DNA from: Clostridia bacterium
Lineage (GTDB): Bacteria > Bacillota_A > Clostridia > Christensenellales > Borkfalkiaceae
Direction of reading: 5' to 3'
Length of the DNA: 64,000 bases
Assembly: GCA_017462825.1 (NCBI GenBank)
Contig: JAFTQI010000017.1
Coordinates: 1-64,000 of the forward strand
The position numbers and the translations under genes are program-made. The notes beneath the pieces are model-generated. The model searched no databases, was not told the origin of the DNA, and saw nothing but the letters and a program-made list of their open reading frames with translations. How positions within the stretch are numbered: position 1 is the stretch's first letter; every line of letters begins with the position of its first letter. Positions 1 to 9,548 of this stretch are shown one piece after another.

Positions 1-3000
1 AAGATCTGAAGAGGCGTACCGTCTGCAAGGAACGGCATATCCGCCTGCGAAAGCACGCGGGAAATAACGCCCTTGTTACCATGACGACCTGCCATCTTAT
101 CACCGACTTGAATCTTACGCTTTTGTGCAATATATACGCGAACGAGCTTATTGACGCCCGGCTCTAACTCGTCTTTGTTTTCTCTCGTGAACACTTTAAC
201 GTCCACAACTACGCCGCCTTCGCCGTGGGGTACTTTCAAGGAAGTATCGCGTACTTCTCTCGATTTTTCGCCGAAGATTGCGCGAAGCAATCTTTCTTCA
301 GGCGTAAGCTCTGCTTCGCCCTTCGGGGAAACCTTACCGACGAGAATGTCGCCGCTTTGGACTTCCGCACCGATACGAATGATACCGTCTTCGTCGAGGT
401 CTTTGAGCGCGTCGTCACCCACGTTGGGAATGTCGCGCGTGATTTCTTCAGGACCGAGCTTCGTATCTCTCGCTTCCGTTTCGTGTTCCTCAATGTGAAT
501 GGACGTGAACACGTCGTCCTGCACGAGCTTTTCGGAAAGCAAGATAGCGTCTTCGTAGTTGTAGCCTTCCCATTCCATATAGCCGACGAGAATATTTTTA
601 CCAAGGGCAAGTTCACCGTTGTTAGTCGAAGGACCGTCTGCAATGATTTCGTTCTTGAATACTCTGTCACCCGTCGAAACGATAGGTCTTTGGTTCAAGC
701 ACGTACCTGCGTTGGAGCGTTCAAATTTCTTCAAGGGATATTCGCGAACGGTGCCGTCGTCTTCTCTAATCTTAATCATGTCGGAAGCGCAGGAAACGAC
801 TACGCCGGGTTCTTTCGCCGTAACGATTACGCCCGAGTATTTCGCGATTTCGCCCTCGATACCCGTCGCAACGATTGCCGATTCCGTCTTAAGAAGAGGA
901 ACTGCCTGACGTTGCATGTTCGAGCCCATGAGGGCACGGTTGGTATCGTCGTTTTCAAGGAAAGGAATAAGCGCCGCTGCGACGGAAACGAGCTGCTTGG
1001 GCGAAACGTCCATGTAGTCCATTTTTTCGCGAGGCATTTCCGTAATATCGTTTTGGTGACGGCAGCCTACGCGTTCGTTGACGAAATGACCTTCTTCGTC
1101 CAACGGTTCGTTTGCCTGCGCCACGATATATCTGTCTTCTTCGTCAGCCGTAAGATAGTCAACGTGGGTGGTAACGATACCCGTGTCCTTGTCCACTTTT
1201 CTATACGGGCTCATGATGAAGCCGAATTCGTTTACTTTCGCATACGTCGAAAGAGAGGTGATAAGACCGATGTTTTGACCTTCAGGCGTTTCGATCGGAC
1301 ACATACGGCCGTAGTGCGTATGGTGAATGTCACGAACTTCAAAGGTAGCGCGGTCGCGGTTCAAACCGCCCGGGCCGAGTGCGGAAAGCTTACGCTTATG
1401 AGTAAGTTCTGCAATCGGGTTCGTTTGGTCCATAAATTGCGAAAGCTGCGAAGAACCGAAGAATTCGCGGATAACTGCGGATACGGGTCTGATATTCACA
1501 AGCGAGGAAGGGGTAACTTCCATCGGGTCTTGCGTCGCCATTCTTTCTTTGATAAGTCTTTCGAGTCTTGCAATACCGATACGGAGCTGACCTTGGAGCA
1601 ATTCCCCTACCGAGCGAACGCGGCGGTTGCCGAGGTGGTCGATATTATCAATCGTGCCGATGCCGTATTTCAAATCCAAGTTGGTGGAAATGGAAGCCAC
1701 GATATCGTCGATAGTTACGTGCTTATGGCAAAGCTTTTCGATAAGCGGACGGAGTTCCTTCTTTTGTTCTTTCGTAGGAACGGGACGTTCGCTGAAAAGC
1801 ACTTCGTGGAATACTTTACAAGCCTTAACGAATCTACGACGGTTTTCACGGCGTTTTTCTCTGTTCTTCTTTTCTTCGGGCTTTTCGTCGGGTTCTTCGG
1901 GTTTTTCGTGCGTATAGTAAAGCGCGTCGATGTCATCGATATATTTTTCCGCTACTTCTTCTACCGTCAGCGTTTGACATTCTTCCGCGATAAGCTTCGA
2001 GAACTTATAGGTAGGATAGAACACCGTGGGAAGAAGACCGAAGTCTTTTGCTCTTGCCGATACGGGAACGTCGGAGATAGCCGCAAAATCCACCGTGTTG
2101 TTTGCAATCATCTTATGACGGATTTCGCCGTCTTCGGGATCGTCTACGAGTACGTAAAGTTCGTTGATACCGCAGTTTTGGATTTCACGTGCTTTCACTT
2201 CGGAAATCTTTTCACCCGCTTCCGCGATTACTTCGCCCGTTTCAGGGTTGATAACGGGATCCGCAACTCTTGCGCCTTCCAATCTATACGCAAGGTTAAG
2301 CTTTTTATTGTACTTGTATCTACCGACCTTTGCAATGTCGTAACGGCGGGGGTCGAAGAAAGTATTGTAAAGGTGCGCTCTTACGGAATCTTCCGTAGGC
2401 GCTTCACCGGGACGAAGACGTCTGTAAAGTTCATACAAACCGTCCGATTCGCTCTTCGCCGTATCCTTTGCAAGCGTAGCAGCGATGATCTTGTCTTCAG
2501 GGAACAAATCTTCAATCGCGCGGTTCGAGCCGAAGCCCAACGCTCTCAAAAGTACCGTTACAGGCAACTTTTTCTTTCTGTCTACGCGGACAAACAACGC
2601 GTCCTGCGCGTCCTGTTCGAGTTCGAGCCATGCGCCGCGGTTGGGCATAACCGTCGTTTCGAACATTTCCTTACCCGTCTTGTCCTTGCTCGACTTATTG
2701 TAAACGCCGGGCGAACGAACGAGCTGGGATACGATAACACGTTCCGCACCATTGATGATGAACGCGCCGTTTTCCGTCATGAGCGGAAGTTCGCCCATGT
2801 AAATTTCACGGTCAAGGACTTCGTTCTTCACCTTGTTGACAAGGCGAGCCTTTACGTGAAGGGGCAAGGAATACGTAGCGTCACGGGTACGGCATTCTTT
2901 TTCATCGTACTTGGGTTTATCGCCAAATCTGTGCTCCAAGAAATAGAGCTCGTAATGGTCGGAATAGTCGGTAATCGGAGAAAAATCTTCGAATACTTCG

Positions 3001-3134
3001 CTAATCCCCTCTTCGATGAAGGTCTGATAGCTGTCTTTCTGGATTTCAACGAGATCGGGAATATCGATTACTTCGTTGATCTTGCCGAATTTTCTTCTTT
3101 CGGTTTTGCCATACTTGGAAATAGGTAAATCCAT
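1..3134 (-). CDS. rpoB: RNA polymerase beta subunit, 3' end outside window
   Basis: Catalytic beta subunit of DNA-directed RNA polymerase. About 1,044 codons are present and the gene runs off the left edge before the C-terminal part. The reverse-strand translation starts [20 protein letters not shown]. It contains the rifampicin-pocket segment [15 protein letters not shown] followed by [13 protein letters not shown] near residues 555-590, with the usual rifampicin-sensitive residues. It also has the [16 protein letters not shown] signature and a [12 protein letters not shown] motif near the left edge. The start at 3134 is set by an AAGGAG 12 nt upstream. A strong promoter lies about 270 nt upstream. 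The gene is first in its unit here, whereas it normally follows rplJL. No other family fits. Confidence 0.98.
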   Translation of the reverse strand, partial: MDLPISKYGKTERRKFGKINEVIDIPDLVEIQKDSYQTFIEEGISEVFEDFSPITDYSDHYELYFLEHRFGDKPKYDEKECRTRDATYSLPLHVKARLVNKVKNEVLDREIYMGELPLMTENGAFIINGAERVIVSQLVRSPGVYNKSSKDKTGKEMFETTVMPNRGAWLELEQDAQDALFVRVDRKKKLPVTVLLRALGFGSNRAIEDLFPEDKIIAATLAKDTAKSESDGLYELYRRLRPGEAPTEDSVRAHLYNTFFDPRRYDIAKVGRYKYNKKLNLAYRLEGARVADPVINPETGEVIAEAGEKISEVKAREIQNCGINELYVLVDDPEDGEIRHKMIANNTVDFAAISDVPVSARAKDFGLLPTVFYPTYKFSKLIAEECQTLTVEEVAEKYIDDIDALYYTHEKPEEPDEKPEEKKNREKRRENRRRFVKACKVFHEVLFSERPVPTKEQKKELRPLIEKLCHKHVTIDDIVASISTNLDLKYGIGTIDNIDHLGNRRVRSVGELLQGQLRIGIARLERLIKERMATQDPMEVTPSSLVNIRPVSAVIREFFGSSQLSQFMDQTNPIAELTHKRKLSALGPGGLNRDRATFEVRDIHHTHYGRMCPIETPEGQNIGLITSLSTYAKVNEFGFIMSPYRKVDKDTGIVTTHVDYLTADEEDRYIVAQANEPLDEEGHFVNERVGCRHQNDITEMPREKMDYMDVSPKQLVSVAAALIPFLENDDTNRALMGSNMQRQAVPLLKTESAIVATGIEGEIAKYSGVIVTAKEPGVVVSCASDMIKIREDDGTVREYPLKKFERSNAGTCLNQRPIVSTGDRVFKNEIIADGPSTNNGELALGKNILVGYMEWEGYNYEDAILLSEKLVQDDVFTSIHIEEHETEARDTKLGPEEITRDIPNVGDDALKDLDEDGIIRIGAEVQSGDILVGKVSPKGEAELTPEERLLRAIFGEKSREVRDTSLKVPHGEGGVVVDVKVFTRENKDELEPGVNKLVRVYIAQKRKIQVGDKMAGRHGNKGVISRVLSQADMPFLADGTPLQI

Positions 3135-3138
3135 TCTT

Positions 3139-3409
3139 TTCAGTTGCTCCTTAAAAGTTTTTTAGGCGATCTACCGAGTATATCTTTTCATCGATAAAAA
3201 TCGAAATTTTTGTCTTGGTTTGAAACATTTTTACTACCTTGCTTTATTTTTTTCCCATTTTGCGCAATTATATATAATATAGAAAGAAAAAATCGACGAA
3301 AAACGACCGTTTTTTGGCTATTTTTGACCGTTTTTTGACCGTTTTTTCGCTCAAAAAAACGTCATCGCGCGACATTAGGGCATTATAAAGCATTATAATA
3401 CATTATCTA
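3139..3409 (-). promoter_or_regulatory. Long AT-rich untranslated leader of rpoB
   Basis: This stretch lies between the predicted transcription start of rpoB (about 3403) and its start codon. I see no coding sequence in it. It holds three AAAAAACGGTC copies (reported separately), an A/T-rich block near 3260-3290 that could contain a second promoter, and the ribosome-binding site AAGGAG at its 3' end. No clear terminator or known riboswitch was recognised. Confidence 0.5.
3305..3347. repeat. Three short direct repeats in the rpoB leader
   Basis: The 11-mer GACCGTTTTTT occurs at 3305-3315, 3326-3336 and 3337-3347, the last two head to tail. On the rpoB transcript this reads AAAAAACGGTC three times. 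The role is unknown: phased A-tracts, a protein-binding site, or simple slippage. Confidence 0.8.
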
Positions 3410-3438
3410 ATTATAAAGCCCGCAAAAAAAGATGTCAA
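3410..3438 (-). promoter_or_regulatory. Sigma-A promoter of rpoB
   Basis: On the minus strand there is a TTGACA -35 (3433-3438), a 17-bp spacer and a TATAAT -10 (3410-3415), all consensus. It is back to back with the rqcP promoter, so rpoB can be transcribed independently of upstream ribosomal-protein genes. Confidence 0.85.
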
Positions 3439-3467
3439 GCATTTTTTGAACTGTTTTTTATAAAAAC

Positions 3468-3496
3468 TTGAATTTTTTGTTTTTTTATGCTATAAT
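3468..3496 (+). promoter_or_regulatory. Sigma-A promoter of rqcP-ispDF-radA
   Basis: TTGAAT -35 (3468-3473), 17-bp spacer and TATAAT -10 (3491-3496), 34 bp upstream of the rqcP start codon. Confidence 0.8.
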
Positions 3497-3530
3497 TATA
3501 AAAATTAGCCTATATTTATTAGGAGTAGCT

Positions 3531-3773
3531 ATGCGAATTGATAAATTCTTGAAAGTTTCCCGCATTTTGAAGCGGAGAACGGTCGCGCAAGAGGCTTGCA
3601 CGGAAGAAAAAGTCGTCATCAACGGCAGAGCCGCCAAGCCCGGTACGAAAATCAAAATCGGAGACGTTGTGGAAATCCACTACGCGACGGGCGCGCTCAA
3701 ATTCCGCGTCGTCAATATCAAAGAAACTGTGAAAAAGGAAGAAGCGTCTTCCCTTTACGAGGTGATTGTATGA
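3531..3773 (+). CDS. rqcP: S4-domain RNA-binding protein, RqcP (YabO) type
   Basis: Small protein of 80 residues that is essentially one S4 RNA-binding domain, starting MRIDKFLKVSRILKRRTVAQ and ending near KKEEASSLYEVIV. Size and sequence match the YabO/RqcP family. In B. subtilis that protein assists RqcH during C-terminal alanine tailing in ribosome-associated quality control. The start is fixed by AGGAG about 6 nt upstream. A possible upstream in-frame start lies inside the promoter and is rejected. The stop codon overlaps the ispDF start by 4 nt (ATGA), which suggests translational coupling. The function is transferred from the family. Confidence 0.88.
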   Translation: MRIDKFLKVSRILKRRTVAQEACTEEKVVINGRAAKPGTKIKIGDVVEIHYATGALKFRVVNIKETVKKEEASSLYEVIV

Positions 3774-4918
3774 GCAAAACAACAACCGTTTGCGCCGTCA
3801 TTTGCGCGGCAGGAAAAGGTCTTCGCGCGGGCTTTGAAAAGAATAAGCTTTTAATCCCCTTTGCAAACTCGACCGTTTTGGAAAAGACCCTTTCCGCTTT
3901 CGATTACCCCGCCATCGACGAAATCGTCGTCACTGCGTCGGAAACCGATTATCAGGAAATTTCCGCCCTTTGCGCAAAATTCGATAGGACAAGCGTGGTG
4001 CTCGGCGGCGAGGATCGCTCTCATTCCGTTTACAACGCGCTCAAAACCGCGCAATCGGATATCGTACTTATCCACGACGGCGCAAGACCCTTCGTTACGC
4101 GCGAAATGATTGAAAACTGTATTCAAAGCGTCAAGACGGCTGGCAGCGGTGTTTGCGCGGTGGAATGTCGGGACACGATTGCCGTCGTGAAAGACGGGAA
4201 AATTATTTCCGTGCCCGCACGCGATAGTTTGCGCCAAATTCAAACCCCGCAAGGCTTTTACCGTGAGAATATCACCTACGCATACGAGCGCGCCTTCGAA
4301 AGCGGCAAATCGGGCTACACGGACGATTCCTCCGTTTTTGCGGACTACTGCGGCGCGCCCCGTATTTGCAAAGGCTCGCGCGAAAATATTAAAATGACCT
4401 ACAAGGAAGATTTTTCGGACAACGCCGCGCGGTGCGGTTTTGGTATCGATACCCACGCATTTGGAAAAGCGCAGGATTATATCGTGCTTGCGGGCGTAAA
4501 AATCCCTTCCCAAAGCGGTCTGATTGCCCACAGCGACGGCGACGTACTCATACACGCCGTAATGGACTCACTTCTTTCGGCGGCAGGTTTGAAAGATATC
4601 GGGCATTATTTCCCCGATACGGACGAGAAATGGAAAAACGCCGATTCAATGAAAATGCTCGAGGCGGTCGTTGCATTGATTGCAAAGGAAGGATATGCGG
4701 TGAAAAATCTTTCCGTTTCCATTCAAGCGGAAAAACCCCGCTTAGCGAAATACATTGACGAGATGAAGAACAACCTTGCGCGCGTATTGAAACTCGACCC
4801 GACTTCAGTTGGCGTAGCGGCAGGCACGAACGAGGGTTTAGGCTATGTGGGCGAGGGCAAAGGCATTACGGTAAACGCATACGCGTTGCTCCGCGCCCTT
4901 GACCCGTATTACAAATAA
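3770..4918 (+). CDS. ispDF: Bifunctional IspD-IspF enzyme of the MEP isoprenoid pathway
   Basis: Fusion of 382 residues carrying two enzymes of the non-mevalonate isoprenoid pathway. Residues 1-220 are IspD (2-C-methylerythritol 4-phosphate cytidylyltransferase), with the nucleotide loop AAGKGLRAGFEKNK and the IHDGARPFV motif. Residues about 225-382 are IspF (MECDP synthase), with the metal ligands in GFGIDTHAFG, the HSDGDVLIHAVMDSLLSAAG block and a C-terminal TNEGLGYVGEGKGI segment. The gene overlaps rqcP by 4 nt and is followed after 10 nt by radA. Fused IspDF proteins are known in several phyla; B. subtilis keeps the genes separate but adjacent. Confidence 0.95.
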   Translation: MSKTTTVCAVICAAGKGLRAGFEKNKLLIPFANSTVLEKTLSAFDYPAIDEIVVTASETDYQEISALCAKFDRTSVVLGGEDRSHSVYNALKTAQSDIVLIHDGARPFVTREMIENCIQSVKTAGSGVCAVECRDTIAVVKDGKIISVPARDSLRQIQTPQGFYRENITYAYERAFESGKSGYTDDSSVFADYCGAPRICKGSRENIKMTYKEDFSDNAARCGFGIDTHAFGKAQDYIVLAGVKIPSQSGLIAHSDGDVLIHAVMDSLLSAAGLKDIGHYFPDTDEKWKNADSMKMLEAVVALIAKEGYAVKNLSVSIQAEKPRLAKYIDEMKNNLARVLKLDPTSVGVAAGTNEGLGYVGEGKGITVNAYALLRALDPYYK

Positions 4919-4928
4919 GGAATTTTTT

Positions 4929-6326
4929 ATGGCGACTAAACAAAAGACACCGACAAGTCAATTCGTTTGCTCGAGCTGCGGGTATACTGCGCCGAAATGG
5001 CTCGGCAGATGCCCCGATTGCGGGAGCTTTAATACCATGCAGGAAGAACTCGTTCGCGTAGAAAACACGCCGAAAAACGAATTGCGTAGGGGCGTGTCCG
5101 AGATGAAATCGCGCGCGCTTCCATTATCTAAGGTCGGTTGCGAAAAATTCGACCGCGTAAAAAGCGGAATTTCAGAGTTTGATACCGTGCTCGGCGGCGG
5201 CATTGTACGCGGCTCGCTCGTCCTCCTTGGCGGCGACCCCGGTATCGGAAAATCCACCCTGCTTACCCAAGTTTCCGCCCACCTTGCGGCGGCGCAAAAC
5301 GAGCCCGTACTTTACGTTTCGGCGGAAGAAAGCTGTTCGCAGGTTAAAATGCGCTGCGAGCGCTTGGGGTTAAATTCAGACAATTTACTACTTCTCAACG
5401 AAACGTGCTTGGAAGATATAGAAACGGCGCTTGGGGACTGTAAATTCGTCGTGATCGACTCCGTACAAGCCATTTATACGGAAACGATGTCGTCCGCGGC
5501 TGGCTCGGTAGGACAAGTACGCGAATGCGCGGCTAAGCTCATGCGGATTGCGAAATCGCAAAATATCACTTTCTTTATCATCGGGCACGTTACCAAGGAA
5601 GGCTCGCTTGCAGGGCCGAAAGTACTCGAGCATATTATGGATACGGTGCTTTATTTCGAGGGGCAGCAAGAGGATAATTTTAAACTGCTTCGTGCCGTTA
5701 AAAATCGTTTTGGCTCGGCACAGGAGGTAGGCGTGTTCGAGATGACGGACAAAGGGATCAAGAGCGTGAGCGATTATGCGGAGATATTCCTTTCCGATAC
5801 GCGCGGCCTTGCCGCAGGCTCGGCGGTCACGCCGTCGGAGAGCGGGAATCGGTGCATGAACGTGGAAATCCAAACGCTTATTTCCAAGACCCCTTACGGA
5901 CAACCGCGTAGAATGAGCTTGGGCGTGGACTACAACAAGCTCGTCGTGTTAATCGCGGTGCTTGAAAAGCGTTGCGGTATCCCTTTCTTTAATTCGGACG
6001 TCTATATCAACGCGATGGGCGGCATTAAACTGGACGAGCCCTCCGTGGATCTTGCCATTTGTGCGGCGCTCGCTTCGGCAGCAAACGACGCCCCTATCGA
6101 CAAGTACACCGCCCTCTTTGGCGAAGTGGGCTTGACGGGTGAAATTCGACCCGTATCCTTTGCGGATAAGCGAGTTAACGAATGCATTAAAACGGGATTT
6201 AAACGGGTGATTCTTCCCAAAAAGAATATGAAAACCTGCGAGAAGTATAAAAATCAAATCGAGCTGATTCCCGTGCAATACGTCGGACAAATGATTAAGG
6301 CTTTGAGTTTGCGTGGAAACGAATAA
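4929..6326 (+). CDS. radA: DNA repair ATPase RadA (Sms)
   Basis: RecA-like branch-migration ATPase used in homologous recombination and repair, 465 residues. It has an N-terminal four-cysteine zinc finger (CSSCGY, then CPDCGS), Walker A GGDPGIGKST, the RadA-specific KNRFG motif (in LRAVKNRFGSAQE) and a Lon-like C-terminal domain. The ATG at 4929 is chosen over an upstream in-frame TTG because it gives the usual MATKQKTPT-type N-terminus directly before the zinc finger, with an AAGG sequence in front. It is last in the rqcP-ispDF-radA unit and is followed by a strong terminator. In B. subtilis radA is likewise close to ispD/ispF, but disA is not adjacent here. Confidence 0.97.
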   Translation: MATKQKTPTSQFVCSSCGYTAPKWLGRCPDCGSFNTMQEELVRVENTPKNELRRGVSEMKSRALPLSKVGCEKFDRVKSGISEFDTVLGGGIVRGSLVLLGGDPGIGKSTLLTQVSAHLAAAQNEPVLYVSAEESCSQVKMRCERLGLNSDNLLLLNETCLEDIETALGDCKFVVIDSVQAIYTETMSSAAGSVGQVRECAAKLMRIAKSQNITFFIIGHVTKEGSLAGPKVLEHIMDTVLYFEGQQEDNFKLLRAVKNRFGSAQEVGVFEMTDKGIKSVSDYAEIFLSDTRGLAAGSAVTPSESGNRCMNVEIQTLISKTPYGQPRRMSLGVDYNKLVVLIAVLEKRCGIPFFNSDVYINAMGGIKLDEPSVDLAICAALASAANDAPIDKYTALFGEVGLTGEIRPVSFADKRVNECIKTGFKRVILPKKNMKTCEKYKNQIELIPVQYVGQMIKALSLRGNE

Positions 6327-6339
6327 AAACAACGAATTA

Positions 6340-6376
6340 CCGCCTCCGAAAACGAACGTTTTCGGAGGCGGTTTTT
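6340..6376 (+). terminator. Intrinsic terminator of the radA operon
   Basis: Perfect stem CCGCCTCCGAAAAC with its complement around a short loop (6340-6371), followed by TTTTT. Confidence 0.93.
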
Positions 6377-6403
6377 ATTATTCAACGCATACACGCCCTA
6401 TCC

Positions 6404-6434
6404 GTACAAAAAACCGAGCCCTTTAGGCTCGGTT
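6404..6434 (-). terminator. Intrinsic terminator of the sulfatase operon
   Basis: Stem AACCGAGCC/GGCTCGGTT (6412-6434). On the minus strand it is followed by a run of T residues (6406-6411). Confidence 0.88.
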
Positions 6435-6449
6435 TTCATGTCCCTGTCG

Positions 6450-8498
6450 TCAAGGATTGATTGCGCGCATCTTTTCGTGGAATTTCGAAAGCGTTTCTTC
6501 CGAGTCGAAATAGTCCTGTAAGAAGATATAATCGCAATGTTTGATCTTGTTTACAAGTTCGATTGCCGTCGTCTTGTAGGTAGCGAACATTTCGTCCGTT
6601 ACCGACGCGTCGCGGAAAAGTAAGTTGTTAACGCTTCTGCCCACGATTCCGTCCGAAACGAAAATGTCGTACGCGCGGGAGTAGAGCACGGACGCCTTAT
6701 CCGCAAACGCCGAAGTACCGTACCAAAGGTTGGTATAATAACGAATACCAAGCAAATCCAAAAGGGTGGGAACGATGTCTGCCGTACAAGTAAATTTGTC
6801 TACCGTGATAGGCTTATTCGCAAACTCGGGTTTATCCTGACGGATTTTATTCGCCAAGTCTTGGTCATAAATCATGAACGGTACTTTGAACAAGTCGGTG
6901 TAGTTCCCTTCCGTATTCTTATATTTCTCAATATTCTTAACGTAGCTGCTCAAGCCTTGATAGTAAGCGGGATGGTCGCCAAATACCGCGATTACCGTAT
7001 TCTCAAGCAAGCCTTTCTTTTCCAAATCTTCCATCATACAACCGATTGCAGCGTCGAATTCCATCGCCGTTTGCATATAGTTGTAAAGAATGTTTTCTTC
7101 GTCGTTTTCGGGGTCGGGCTGATAGTATTGCAAAAGCTTTTCACGGTGCTTTTCCAGGTTGCCGCGTTCGTAATACACCCCGTGCATCGTAATCGTCGTG
7201 ATATAGGTGTAGAAACGCTCGTCCGTGGGGAACATTTCGTTCTTGCAAATTTCAATCATTTCGCTATCGAGGTTGCGCTGCCCTTCTTCCATCCAGTTGA
7301 AGAAGATTTCTTCCCCGCCTTGCTCTTCGATTTTGTTCGAGTATTCTTCCATGTCGTACATGTCCGTCAAGAACTCAAAACCAAAGCTATTGTGTACGTC
7401 GTCGCGGTTGTAGAAGGTCTTGAAACCGTTGTGATAGGAACGGCATTGCACGGGCTCAGCGCTGAGCTCTTTCAAAAGGTTGGGCACCGTGTGCGGCATT
7501 TCGTTATACGTATAATCGTAGTTGATATACGAATCGGTAGGATACGAACCCATAATGCTGAGCGTTTCCGAAATGTCCGTCTTTTCACGGGAGTGGAAAT
7601 TCGTCATCGAAATCCCTTCTTCGTAGAACTTGGTCAAGTTCGGATAGAGAATTTTAAGCGTTTCCGGAGAAATATCCAACTCGTTGGGGTTTCTCGGATC
7701 GCGCATGAACGCGTACCATTCCAAAGACTCCGCCAAAACGACTACGACGTTCTTCCCTTCGGAGATCCCGAAATACTCGGTGGGCTGAGAAACGTATTTC
7801 TCGCTGCCGTCGCCGTAAATAAAGCTTTCAATTTCTTCGTTGGGCATCGTACCGGGATCGTAGAACATTGCGCCGCCGAATTCGCCGATCGCGTTCCCAA
7901 TCATACCGTACGCCGAATATGCGCTTTCCACTTTTCCGTTTATCATGTCTTCGTATTTATTCGTGTTGCCGGGGAAATAAATCGCAAACGAAGTGCAAAA
8001 CACTGCAAGGCCTGAAACGCAAACGCCCAAATGCCAAATAACCGATTTCTTGCCCTTTTTCGCATGCTTTTGATAAAACGTCTTGCGCATACCGAAAATA
8101 ATGTATACCACGCAGAAGAACAAGCCCGCATAAAAGGTGAGAAAGTTTACGGGCAAACTTTCCAAAATCCCGAACGCGTCGTTCTTCAAATTCAACATAC
8201 CGAAATCGAAATACTGGTCGGTCATATCGAAAATAACCGAGAATACAAGGTCGATCACCGCTTGTAAAATCAAAAGGATTGCACCGACAATCAATCTCGC
8301 GCGGTTGCTCTTAAGAGTAAACATAATCCCGCAAATGAAGAGCAAAAGCCCGAGCGAAAGGAAGGGACGGGTCATAAACGGATTCCCCTCTACGGCGAAT
8401 ACCGCCACCATTTCTATCCCGATCGCAAAAATGAAATACAATACGATTAAGCTGTTTTCTTTAATCCAATTCCAAACCTTGGATGCAAATTTACGCAT
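6450..8498 (-). CDS. LtaS-type membrane sulfatase (lipoteichoic acid synthase-like)
   Basis: Polytopic enzyme of 682 residues with about five transmembrane helices in residues 1-175, then an extracellular sulfatase/phosphatase domain. Visible landmarks of the LtaS family are AESLEWY near residue 256 (metal-binding Glu), EKTDISETLS with the presumed nucleophile Thr307, TMHGVYYE, and FGDHPAYY with the Asp-His metal ligands. Family members transfer glycerol-phosphate from phosphatidylglycerol to build lipoteichoic acid, but related enzymes modify other polymers, so the substrate is uncertain. It follows a membrane-protein gene by 27 nt and is probably co-transcribed with it. The start at 8498 follows a good AAGGAG. 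Confidence 0.87.
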   Translation of the reverse strand: MRKFASKVWNWIKENSLIVLYFIFAIGIEMVAVFAVEGNPFMTRPFLSLGLLLFICGIMFTLKSNRARLIVGAILLILQAVIDLVFSVIFDMTDQYFDFGMLNLKNDAFGILESLPVNFLTFYAGLFFCVVYIIFGMRKTFYQKHAKKGKKSVIWHLGVCVSGLAVFCTSFAIYFPGNTNKYEDMINGKVESAYSAYGMIGNAIGEFGGAMFYDPGTMPNEEIESFIYGDGSEKYVSQPTEYFGISEGKNVVVVLAESLEWYAFMRDPRNPNELDISPETLKILYPNLTKFYEEGISMTNFHSREKTDISETLSIMGSYPTDSYINYDYTYNEMPHTVPNLLKELSAEPVQCRSYHNGFKTFYNRDDVHNSFGFEFLTDMYDMEEYSNKIEEQGGEEIFFNWMEEGQRNLDSEMIEICKNEMFPTDERFYTYITTITMHGVYYERGNLEKHREKLLQYYQPDPENDEENILYNYMQTAMEFDAAIGCMMEDLEKKGLLENTVIAVFGDHPAYYQGLSSYVKNIEKYKNTEGNYTDLFKVPFMIYDQDLANKIRQDKPEFANKPITVDKFTCTADIVPTLLDLLGIRYYTNLWYGTSAFADKASVLYSRAYDIFVSDGIVGRSVNNLLFRDASVTDEMFATYKTTAIELVNKIKHCDYIFLQDYFDSEETLSKFHEKMRAINP

Positions 8499-8525
8499 AT
8501 ATCTTTGGTCTCCTTATCAAATCGG

Positions 8526-9374
8526 TTAGAAAATGTAGATGAGCAACACCAAACCGAAGGTCTTGCTTCCGCTTCGTTTTGTCAAGTAATACACGAGCGT
8601 AAACACTGCGTAGAACAAAAGATACGTCCACGAGAATTCCCCCATTCTGGAAAATGCGTCCATCGCGCCGAATACCATCAAAAATGCGCCGCTTATAAGC
8701 CAAGTGAGCCACTTTTCCTTACAGCCTTTCGTAAGCGATTCCGCCATTCCGTAGCAAACATGCAGGAAAAATACAATCCAAATACACATGATAACGTTAC
8801 AAGCCAAAGTACCGATTTTGCCAAGCAACTGATGCCCCGTCACCTTTTCACCGATGTCGTAAATGGGCTTGACTTGGAATTCCGTCTGCACGCTGACAAG
8901 CAAAATGCAGGCAATCGAAATGACCGTCAACAAGAATACGTTGAGCAACGGCAAAGGCGCTTCTTTTACCTTTTGACGTTTCTTCCCCTTTTCCTTTTTC
9001 GGAGGGAGCTCGTCCTCGTAAGGCTTTGCGTCCGTCCAAGTGCGGAAAGTAGTATCAAGCGCGGGCTTTAACGCTTCGCCGTTTTGTAAAGCGGCGCTAA
9101 GCGTGCCGTCGACGTCAAGCGCCGCGCGGAGCTTTTTCTCCCTGCTCTTTTTGATTCGACTTTCAACGATAATAATCGCGACAATCTCCACCACCCAGAA
9201 AATACAGGTGAATAATCTCGCAAAAGCGTCACGCAATTGTCCGTAGCCTGCCCAGTCGAATAACGGAGCGATAGGCTTCGTCAAAATCGGCGTTACGACA
9301 ACGAAGGTAAAATACACCAAATATCGCAACAAATTCGCTGTAAATTTTTTTATCGTTTGTGCAGATTTTTCCAT
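8526..9374 (-). CDS. Membrane protein paired with the LtaS-like enzyme
   Basis: Predicted integral membrane protein of 282 residues. Hydrophobic segments are seen near residues 15-35, 50-70, 140-165, 185-210, 220-240 and 245-280. A charged cytosolic-looking loop (PPKKEKGKKRQKVKE, around residue 130) lies between the second and third. I do not recognise a family. It is the first gene of a two-gene unit with the LtaS-like enzyme, so a partner or accessory role in envelope polymer synthesis is a reasonable inference only. The start follows GGAG at about 4 nt, downstream of a well-formed sigma-A promoter. Confidence 0.75.
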   Translation of the reverse strand: MEKSAQTIKKFTANLLRYLVYFTFVVVTPILTKPIAPLFDWAGYGQLRDAFARLFTCIFWVVEIVAIIIVESRIKKSREKKLRAALDVDGTLSAALQNGEALKPALDTTFRTWTDAKPYEDELPPKKEKGKKRQKVKEAPLPLLNVFLLTVISIACILLVSVQTEFQVKPIYDIGEKVTGHQLLGKIGTLACNVIMCIWIVFFLHVCYGMAESLTKGCKEKWLTWLISGAFLMVFGAMDAFSRMGEFSWTYLLFYAVFTLVYYLTKRSGSKTFGLVLLIYIF

Positions 9375-9427
9375 TTTATCTCCATTTTTTTCTTTTATAA
9401 AAGAAATCTCGAAAAATTACCTATATT

Positions 9428-9456
9428 ATTATAATGCTTTTCTTTTAATTTTTCAA
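9428..9456 (-). promoter_or_regulatory. Sigma-A promoter of the membrane protein/LtaS-like unit
   Basis: Minus strand: TTGAAA (9451-9456), 17-bp spacer, TATAAT (9428-9433). Confidence 0.8.
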
Positions 9457-9504
9457 GTCAATTTATATTAAAATGTAATTTTTTTGTAAAAAAATTTTAC
9501 AACT

Positions 9505-9534
9505 ACAAAAAACCGACTGCTGAAGCAGTCGGTT
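9505..9534 (-). terminator. Terminator downstream of ddh
   Basis: Stem AACCGACTGC/GCAGTCGGTT (9511-9534) followed on the minus strand by TTTTTTGTAG. It is T-rich on the other strand too, so it may act in both directions. Confidence 0.88.
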
Positions 9535-9548
9535 TTTTGAACTTTTCC

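Noticed and set aside
225..3128. A 967-codon open frame on the plus strand
   Set aside because: It is antisense to rpoB, whose translation is unmistakable; the opposite-frame openness comes from codon bias.
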